Assembly: GCA_019750345.1 (NCBI GenBank)
Contig: JAIEON010000010.1
Location: forward strand, 1 to 5,361
DNA from: Patescibacteria group bacterium
Lineage (GTDB): Bacteria; Patescibacteriota; Minisyncoccia; Phycocordibacterales; UBA9973
Length of the DNA: 5,361 bases
Direction of reading: 5' to 3'
Each line of letters begins with the position of its first letter. Within the stretch, counting starts at the first letter, position 1. Position numbers and translations under genes: made by a program. The notes beneath the pieces were generated by a model. It was given only the letters and a program-made list of their open reading frames with translations. It did not search any database and had not been told where the DNA came from. Shown piece by piece: positions 1 to 5,361 of the stretch.

Positions 1-3000
1 GAAGGATTCACCAAAAGGGGAGTTCGTCTTCTTCGAAGGACCTCCTACTGCAAATGCAAAACCAGCGCTGCACCATCTAGAAGCACGCGCATTCAAGGAT
101 GTGATTCCTCGTTATAAAACGATGCAAGGGTTTAGTGTACCTCGTCGTGCTGGGTGGGATACTCATGGTCTGCCAGTGGAACTCCAGATTGAAAAGAAGT
201 TGGGACTTACGTCAAAGAAAGAAATCGAAAACTATGGTATCGCAGCATTCAACAAAGAATGTAAGGACAGTGTGTTTACCTATATTCATGACTGGGAAGA
301 GTTCACTGATCGTATTGGGTATTGGGTAGATAAGGAGAATGCGTACTATACGTTTAATAATTCATATATTGAATCACTGTGGAATATTGTCGGTACAGTA
401 GAGCAGAAGGGGTTACTTTATAAGGACTACAAAATTATTCCCTGGTGTGCTCGTTGTGGTACAGGGCTTTCTTCTCATGAGCTTGCTCAGGAATATCACG
501 ACGTGAAAGATCTTTCGGTATATGCGAAGTTCAAAGTAAGGGGCGAAGAAAATACTTTCATTGTTGCGTGGACTACTACTCCGTGGACACTTCCTGGTAA
601 CGTAGCACTCGCGGTAGGAAATGATATTGAGTATGTAAAAGTACAAAGAGATGGCGAAATACTTATTCTTGCAAAAGAACGTCTCGCTCTTGTAGAAGGT
701 GAGTATGAAATTGTGGCAGAGATGAAAGGGTTAGATCTTGTCGGTCTCGAATACGAGTCACTCTATCCGTATCTCGCAGAGCTTCTTGATGAAGGACAAA
801 AAGACAAACTACAAAATGCTTACAAAGTGTATGCAGCTGACTTTGTGACGACTACTGACGGTACAGGTGTGGTACATATTGCGCCAATGTATGGAGCAGA
901 TGACTTTGATCTTGGTACCGCAGTTGGATTGCCCAAATTCCATACAGTTGGAGTTGATGGAAAATTTATTACTGGTTGTGGTCCTTTTGAGGGGCGATTT
1001 GTAAAGGACGAGGATGTGGCAATAGACGTGATCAAAGACTTGGCCGGTCGCGGGTTACTATTCAAGAAAGAAAAGTACGAGCACTCATACCCACACTGTT
1101 GGCGTTGTAAGACTCCGCTTATTTATTACGCTCGTGACTCATGGTATATCGGTATGTCACAACTCTCAGGTGAGTTAGTTGCACAAAATGAACATATTAA
1201 TTGGGAACCATCTCATATTAAAGAAGGACGCTTTGGTGAATGGCTTAAGAATATCAAAGACTGGGCAATCTCTCGTGAGCGATACTGGGGTACACCACTT
1301 CCTATTTGGGTAGCTGAAGACAATCAGCGTATTATTGTCGACTCGGTCGACTCCATGAAATCTTTGATGAAGAAATCCGGTAATACGTACATAGTCATGC
1401 GTCATGGTCAAACACAGCACAATGTAGAGGGTCTGTGGAATTATGGAAACCAAGATGGTGATCCGTTGACAGTAATTGGTAAACAACAAGTTACTACTGC
1501 AGCAGAAACATTGAAGTCAGATGCTATTGATGTAATCATTGCTTCACCATTTTTGCGCACACTTGAAACGGCTCAAGTAGTAGCAGAAGCATTAGGAGTA
1601 TCACAAGACAGTATCGTAACAGACGTTCGTCTTGCTGAATGGAAAGTAGGGGGAGATTTCGATGGTAAACCATTGGATGATTTCTTCACTGTGCGTAATG
1701 CTGCAACTGATAGATATAACTTCAAAGCAGAGGGAGGGGAATCGTATGTGGAAGTATTGAAGCGTGCAGCAGAATTCATGTACGCTATCGAAAAAGAATA
1801 TTCTGGTAAGAACATTTTGATTATTTCCCACGGAGCAGTTGCTCGGGGGATAGAACTTATTGCTCAAGGTATCACCTATACAAACTTGTTTGAGACTACT
1901 CGAGATTATGTGAATTTCGACAACGCAGAAATCCGTACGGTAGACTTTGCGCCACTTCCACACAATGAAGACTTTGAACTTGATCTCCACCGCCCATATA
2001 TTGATGAGGTAGTGCTCGTGAAAGATGGTAAGGAATACACTCGCATCAAAGAAGTGATGGATGTATGGTTTGATTCTGGTGCGATGCCATTTGCGCAACA
2101 TCATTATCCTTTCGAAAACAAAGAATATGTAGAAAGTATTGGGTACCCGGCTGACTTTATTTCAGAAGCGATTGATCAAACCCGTGGATGGTTTTACACA
2201 CTCCATGCGATCGGTGTGTTGATGGGGCGCGGTAATGCATACAAAAACGCAATTTGTCTCGGACACTTACTCGATGAAAAAGGTAAAAAAATGTCTAAGT
2301 CTATCGGTAACATTGTAGACCCCTGGGAACAGATGGCGAAGTACGGGGTAGACACACTTCGTCTATGGATGTATTCGGTTAACCAGCCAGGAGACTCAAA
2401 AAACTATGATGAAAAAACTGTAGTCGAGCTCAATAGGCAGGTCTTTGGATTGCTCTATAACGTTTTGTCATTTTATGAACTCTATCGAGATACAGACGTA
2501 GAAACCAGTGCTCGTAGTGCTTCAGAGCATGTACTCGATATGTGGATCGTTTCGAGACTCAATCAGTTCATTGAGGTGGTTACAGAAAGTATGGATAACT
2601 ACAAAACATTTGAACCAGTGCGCGCGCTCCGAGTATTTATGGACGACCTTTCGACATGGTATGTTCGTCGTAGTCGAGATCGTATTAAAGACAGTTCTGC
2701 AGAAGCAAAGAAAACTCTCTACACAGTATTGAAAACACTCTCACAACTCATGGCACCGTTTGCGCCATTTGCCGCAGAAGATATTTGGCAGAAACTCAAG
2801 CGTCGCGCTTCAATGGACACTGCGCGACATGATTCCACTGAATCAGATCCAGAGAGTGTGCACTTGAGTGTGTGGCCTATTGCCGGTGTTGTAGATGAAT
2901 ATGTACTGACTTCAATGGAGCAAGTGCGCGTTCTTTGTACACTCGGAAATGCACTCCGCAAAAAAGTTGGAGTACCAGTTCGACAACCACTTCTCGCACT

Positions 3001-3373
3001 TCGTGTAAAAGCACTCGCTCTCGACGAAGAATATATTGCACTTGTTATGGATGAATTGAACGTGAAAGCTGTTGTACAAGATGACACTCTTGAAACAGAA
3101 GTAGAGCTCGACCTGACTATGACGGACGAACTGAAAGAAGAAGGGATAGTGAGAGAGCTTATGCGTCTTATTCAAGACAACCGTAAAGCAGCAGGACTCG
3201 CACCTGATGATCGTATTGTTTTAACTATCGGAACAACTCTAGTAGGGCAAAACATTATCACCAACTATATTGCAGAGCTTTCAAAAACAGTGGGAGCTGA
3301 TAGTGTTGAGTTTACTGACAATATGTCCAATGAAGTAGTGATCGATTCGATTCCATTTTCAATTAGTTTTTAA
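1..3373 (+). CDS. ileS: Isoleucyl-tRNA synthetase (type 2-like), 5'-truncated, with an inserted histidine phosphatase domain
   Basis: Class Ia aminoacyl-tRNA synthetase that charges tRNA-Ile with isoleucine in the cytoplasm. The frame is open to the left edge (first full codon at base 2), so the GTG at 101 is internal; family comparison suggests about 35-45 N-terminal residues are missing. Visible residues, numbered from base 2: HIGH-equivalent ALHH 22-25; WDTHGLPVE about 52; zinc pair WCARC 149-152 with HCWRC 366-369; CP1 editing domain with TTTPWTLP about 191 and HIAPMYGADD from 292; WGTPLPIW about 429; inserted phosphatase about 461-649; WFDSG about 689; DQTRGWFY about 725; KMSKS 763-767; helical anticodon-binding domain with WYVRRSRDR about 847-937; and a C-terminal domain resembling DUF5915 of type-2 enzymes. 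The second zinc knuckle of the family is missing. The stop is TAA. The frame runs without a break through the insertion, arguing against a broken gene. Identity is near certain; the role of the insertion is unknown. Confidence 0.97.
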   Translation, partial: KDSPKGEFVFFEGPPTANAKPALHHLEARAFKDVIPRYKTMQGFSVPRRAGWDTHGLPVELQIEKKLGLTSKKEIENYGIAAFNKECKDSVFTYIHDWEEFTDRIGYWVDKENAYYTFNNSYIESLWNIVGTVEQKGLLYKDYKIIPWCARCGTGLSSHELAQEYHDVKDLSVYAKFKVRGEENTFIVAWTTTPWTLPGNVALAVGNDIEYVKVQRDGEILILAKERLALVEGEYEIVAEMKGLDLVGLEYESLYPYLAELLDEGQKDKLQNAYKVYAADFVTTTDGTGVVHIAPMYGADDFDLGTAVGLPKFHTVGVDGKFITGCGPFEGRFVKDEDVAIDVIKDLAGRGLLFKKEKYEHSYPHCWRCKTPLIYYARDSWYIGMSQLSGELVAQNEHINWEPSHIKEGRFGEWLKNIKDWAISRERYWGTPLPIWVAEDNQRIIVDSVDSMKSLMKKSGNTYIVMRHGQTQHNVEGLWNYGNQDGDPLTVIGKQQVTTAAETLKSDAIDVIIASPFLRTLETAQVVAEALGVSQDSIVTDVRLAEWKVGGDFDGKPLDDFFTVRNAATDRYNFKAEGGESYVEVLKRAAEFMYAIEKEYSGKNILIISHGAVARGIELIAQGITYTNLFETTRDYVNFDNAEIRTVDFAPLPHNEDFELDLHRPYIDEVVLVKDGKEYTRIKEVMDVWFDSGAMPFAQHHYPFENKEYVESIGYPADFISEAIDQTRGWFYTLHAIGVLMGRGNAYKNAICLGHLLDEKGKKMSKSIGNIVDPWEQMAKYGVDTLRLWMYSVNQPGDSKNYDEKTVVELNRQVFGLLYNVLSFYELYRDTDVETSARSASEHVLDMWIVSRLNQFIEVVTESMDNYKTFEPVRALRVFMDDLSTWYVRRSRDRIKDSSAEAKKTLYTVLKTLSQLMAPFAPFAAEDIWQKLKRRASMDTARHDSTESDPESVHLSVWPIAGVVDEYVLTSMEQVRVLCTLGNALRKKVGVPVRQPLLALRVKALALDEEYIALVMDELNVKAVVQDDTLETEVELDLTMTDELKEEGIVRELMRLIQDNRKAAGLAPDDRIVLTIGTTLVGQNIITNYIAELSKTVGADSVEFTDNMSNEVVIDSIPFSISF
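1382..1948 (+). other. Histidine phosphatase (phosphoglycerate mutase-like) domain inserted inside IleRS
   Basis: About 189 codons inside ileS, in the same frame, encode a complete branch-1 histidine phosphatase fold. Seen directly: the RHGQTQHN signature (Arg codon 1400, nucleophile His codon 1403), DPLTVIGKQQ matching the family's LTxxGxxQA helix, SPFLRTLETA with the second phosphate-binding Arg at 1556, a likely acid/base Glu at 1637 in the LAEW segment, and ISHGAVAR with the second catalytic His at 1829. Family members use a phospho-histidine intermediate and act on sugar phosphates, alpha-ribazole phosphate, nucleotides or phosphoproteins. The substrate cannot be told from sequence. Because the pocket residues are retained, I infer an active phosphatase rather than a structural relic. 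Boundaries are approximate: the start is the first strand (YIVMRHG) and the end is the last strand (EIRTVDF). Short linkers join it to the synthetase on both sides. Confidence 0.93.
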
Positions 3374-3376
3374 ATT

Positions 3377-3952
3377 GTGCATGCAATACACCACACTGAA
3401 GCAATAGTACTCAAGAGTAGTACTCATGGAGAAGCAAACAAACGTTTGTGGCTCTTTACTCGCGAGTTCGGTTTGGTGGTAGCGGCAGTGCAAGGAGTGC
3501 GCAAGCCAGGAGCCAAGCTACGTGGACATATCACTGACTATTCAATCATTCGGGCAGACTTAGTGAAGGGAAGAGAAGTATGGAGACTGATTAGTGCAAG
3601 TGTTGTAACGGACCCTACCACTGGAAGAATACGCGAACCCGTGGTTCGTGCATATGTACGGACACTCAGTGCACTTAGTCGCTTCTTGGTTGATGAGGGG
3701 GTTAATGACGAACTCTACGAACACATCCTCGACTGTGCTGCCATGGTAGAAGAGGGGATCTATGAAGCCAAGATTTTTGACGCACTATCATTATGGAGAG
3801 TATTCACTCATCTTGGGTATATTGCGATTGAAGAAAGAGATGCAGAGCTACTCGTATTACCACTGAAAGAAGCGTATGAGAAAATGACGGATCAAAATTA
3901 TGCACGAATCATCGAAAGTGTGAAAAGTGCAATCGAGCAAAGTCATCTATAG
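3377..3952 (+). CDS. recO: DNA repair protein RecO, short form lacking the zinc finger
   Basis: Mediator of RecFOR recombination: it binds single-stranded DNA and SSB and helps load RecA at gaps. The 191-residue product opens with the RecO pattern HHTEAIVLKSSTHGEANKRL, then LFTREFGLV and GVRKPGAKLRG, typical of the N-terminal OB fold (about residues 1-80). A helical C-terminal part follows (about 85-190), including the family's LGY turn in FTHLGYIAI. Most RecO proteins are about 240 residues and carry a CxxC...CxxC zinc finger after that turn. This one has a single Cys (in LDCAAM) and ends early, and the following gene starts 18 bases later, so no hidden continuation is likely. The GTG start puts the TEAIVL motif at its normal distance from the N-terminus. 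The start lies 3 bases after the ileS stop with no Shine-Dalgarno sequence, suggesting translational coupling. The stop is TAG. The call rests on N-terminal motifs, as the C-terminus diverges. Confidence 0.87.
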   Translation: MHAIHHTEAIVLKSSTHGEANKRLWLFTREFGLVVAAVQGVRKPGAKLRGHITDYSIIRADLVKGREVWRLISASVVTDPTTGRIREPVVRAYVRTLSALSRFLVDEGVNDELYEHILDCAAMVEEGIYEAKIFDALSLWRVFTHLGYIAIEERDAELLVLPLKEAYEKMTDQNYARIIESVKSAIEQSHL

Positions 3953-3961
3953 TGCTATACT
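3953..3961 (+). promoter_or_regulatory. Extended -10 promoter for the membrane protein gene, probably giving a leaderless mRNA
   Basis: TGCTATACT matches the extended -10 pattern TGnTATAAT with one mismatch, and it begins immediately after the recO stop codon. The normal distance from a -10 box to the start point places transcription initiation at about 3967-3971, essentially on the ATG at 3971, and no Shine-Dalgarno sequence precedes that ATG. The -35 region (about 3933-3938, TCGAGC) matches TTGACA only weakly, as is tolerated with an extended -10. The match, stop and ATG are seen directly; promoter function and a leaderless transcript are inferred. Confidence 0.6.
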
Positions 3962-3970
3962 GTGTGCATT

Positions 3971-5361
3971 ATGGCAAATGAAATAGATCATATCGCAGAA
4001 TTACAAAAGCGACTCTATGCGCGCGACCCGAATAGTATTCCAAAACGAAAGTTTGGTATCCTTCGACCACTCAAAAATAATGTTGAATCCACCTGGGGGC
4101 AAACAGAACTTACTGATGATGTTGAGCCACTTAAACCAAGTGTTTCTGGCTATAAACGATTCTTTTTATTTTCTCTTTTTTTCTTTTTGATCGCCTTAGG
4201 TGCATTGGCTTTTTCTGTCTATAAAGGAGCACTAACACTTTCAAGTAAAAACGTTGACCTGGTAGTACTTGGTAATTCTTTTGTAGCAGGAGGAGAAGAA
4301 CTTCCGATACAAGTTGAAATAGTCAACAAAAACTCAAGCGACCTCTTGAATGCTGTATTGGTTCTAGATTACCCAAAAGGAGCGACCGATGCAGCGGGGA
4401 GCGATGTGGTTCGTATAGAAAAGAATCTCGGTACAATCCCTAGTGGCAAAACCAGAAGTGAAGCTTTTTCTGTCATACTCTATGGCGAACAAGGGATGCA
4501 TAGAGTGATTACTGCACGATTAAGTTATACGCTTGCGGGGTCAAGTTCTACTTTTCAAAAAGAAAAAGCTTTTTCTGTATTGATCAGTTCAAGTCCACTC
4601 GCGCTTACTCTCGACGCTCCAGGAGCTGTCGCTGCAAATCAGGTTTTCACCCTAACACTGCGCAATTTATTTACTGGAGAAACCTTACTACCAAATGTAC
4701 TCGCTCGAGTTGAGTACCCGAATGGATTTATATTCCAATCAGCAACACCTGAGCCAATTTCAGGAAATAATGTCTGGGCACTAGGTGACTTACAAAAAGG
4801 TGCAGAGCAAATAGTGAGCATTAAAGGAAAAATTCTCGGTGAAGAAGGTGACGAAAAAGCATTTCGTGTGTATGTCGGTACACCAGAAAGTGCTACTGAT
4901 AACCGTATTGCGGTGACGTACAACTCCTCACTTCACACAATGAAGTTGGCACAACCATTTATTAGTAGTCAGATTGCAATTAATGGGGAGACTACTGACA
5001 TGGTAGCTATTCCAATCGGAGCGCAAGTTAACGGTACAGTCAACTGGACCAATAGTTCAGGAACAAGAATTACTGAACCAACTTTCACACTCGCACTCAC
5101 TGGTGAAGGGATCGATACTTCTTCAGTATTAGCCGATAGTGGTTATTTTGATCAGCTTAACAGAACTATTGTATGGAATAGTCAATCAAACAGAATTCTT
5201 GGCACACTCGAACCAGGGCAAACCGGACAACTCTCGTTTTCATTCTCTACTATTGCGGCGCGCGCAGTAGGTGATGCTTCAGTATCACTTTCTGTTAAAG
5301 GACTCTTTCCTGATAAAGGATATACAGAGCAAAGTATTTCAAATATTGATGTGGCAACTGT
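3971..5361 (+). CDS. Single-pass membrane-anchored extracellular protein with beta-sandwich-like domains, 3'-truncated
   Basis: I do not recognise a named family. The frame is open from ATG 3971 to the right edge (463 full codons, no stop). Residues 1-63 are hydrophilic with scattered Lys/Arg and should be cytoplasmic. Residues 64-84 form a Phe/Leu-rich membrane helix preceded by YKR, which predicts a type II (N-in) anchor. The exterior part has few charges, no Cys, and many Ser, Thr, Val, Asn and Gly in alternating patterns typical of beta-sandwiches. Three units can be proposed: about 94-208, 210-328 and 331 to the edge. Each carries the signature of CARDB/DUF11-type domains: a strand with QVEIVNKNSS, TLTLRNLFTG or VNWTNSSG, then a LGxIPSGK / LGDLQKGAE / LGTLEPGQT turn. 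Such domains usually serve in surface structure or adhesion; no enzyme motif is visible. The start follows an extended -10 box with no ribosome binding site. The reading frame is well supported; the function is not. Confidence 0.85.
   Translation, partial: MANEIDHIAELQKRLYARDPNSIPKRKFGILRPLKNNVESTWGQTELTDDVEPLKPSVSGYKRFFLFSLFFFLIALGALAFSVYKGALTLSSKNVDLVVLGNSFVAGGEELPIQVEIVNKNSSDLLNAVLVLDYPKGATDAAGSDVVRIEKNLGTIPSGKTRSEAFSVILYGEQGMHRVITARLSYTLAGSSSTFQKEKAFSVLISSSPLALTLDAPGAVAANQVFTLTLRNLFTGETLLPNVLARVEYPNGFIFQSATPEPISGNNVWALGDLQKGAEQIVSIKGKILGEEGDEKAFRVYVGTPESATDNRIAVTYNSSLHTMKLAQPFISSQIAINGETTDMVAIPIGAQVNGTVNWTNSSGTRITEPTFTLALTGEGIDTSSVLADSGYFDQLNRTIVWNSQSNRILGTLEPGQTGQLSFSFSTIAARAVGDASVSLSVKGLFPDKGYTEQSISNIDVAT

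Noticed and set aside
101..103. GTG as the start codon of ileS
   Set aside because: The frame is open upstream to the window edge and encodes the conserved FFEGPPTAN and HIGH-equivalent segment, so the gene starts outside the window.
1337..1354. Tandem 9-base near-repeat (GTCGACTCG / GTCGACTCC) just before the phosphatase insert
   Set aside because: Considered as a target-site duplication from the insertion, but it encodes VDSVDS in place of the normal IleRS SxEEL-like segment and has no partner copy on the far side of the insert.
1601..2104. Antisense open frame of 167 codons opposite ileS
   Set aside because: It lies opposite well-conserved phosphatase and synthetase codons, has no recognisable domain and an erratic composition; it is a shadow frame. 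The other antisense frames opposite ileS and the membrane protein gene are rejected for the same reason.
2508..2732. Short + strand frame overlapping the anticodon-binding region of ileS
   Set aside because: It is out of frame with clear IleRS coding sequence and has no domain or start signal of its own.
3406..3425. Repeat AGTACTC twice around AAGAGT near the start of recO
   Set aside because: The possible hairpin has 5 base pairs and a 2-base loop, too tight to fold; the sequence encodes conserved RecO residues.
4159..4189. T-rich tract resembling a terminator tail
   Set aside because: There is no GC-rich stem upstream, and the tract encodes the Phe-rich membrane helix.
4561..4576. Perfect 16-base palindrome AGAAAAAGCTTTTTCT
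   Set aside because: It is A/T-rich with no room for a stable loop and sits mid-gene in frame; neither a terminator nor an operator is supported.
1..5361. Recoded TGA (code 25, TGA = Gly) as in some CPR lineages
   Set aside because: No in-frame TGA is found in any of the three genes and glycine positions use GGN codons, so the window gives no support for recoding.

Overview
The window holds three genes, all on the + strand and tightly packed: the 3' part of an isoleucyl-tRNA synthetase gene (ileS, cut by the left edge), a complete short recO, and the 5' part of a gene for a membrane-anchored extracellular protein (cut by the right edge). The intergenic gaps are 3 bases and 18 bases. I see no RNA gene, mobile element or CRISPR array.

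The style suggests a reduced-genome bacterium of the Candidate Phyla Radiation (Patescibacteria, Parcubacteria-like). The grounds are the near absence of intergenic DNA, the lack of Shine-Dalgarno sequences at both visible starts, an extended -10 box directly in front of an ATG (a leaderless arrangement), a RecO about 50 residues shorter than usual with no zinc finger, and an IleRS of the type-2, eukaryote-like/Bacteroidetes-like lineage. This is inference from style, not a phylogeny. TAA and TAG serve as stops, no in-frame TGA occurs in any gene, and glycine uses GGN codons, so nothing suggests a recoded TGA.

The most notable feature is in ileS. A whole histidine phosphatase (phosphoglycerate mutase-like) domain of about 190 residues, with every expected catalytic residue, is inserted in frame into the synthetase. 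It lies between the WGTPLPIW segment and the segment leading to the WFDSG and KMSKS motifs. In other type-2 IleRSs this stretch holds a second zinc-binding knuckle. Here its cysteines are gone, while the first zinc site, the editing domain, KMSKS, the anticodon-binding domain and the C-terminal domain all look intact. The protein therefore looks like a bifunctional or regulated synthetase-phosphatase.

recO begins 3 bases after the ileS stop, with a GTG start and no ribosome binding site, so it is probably translationally coupled to ileS. The third gene appears to have its own promoter overlapping the recO stop. Its product has a cytoplasmic N-terminus, one Phe-rich membrane helix and at least three beta-sandwich-like extracellular domains. 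Nothing links it functionally to the two housekeeping genes.
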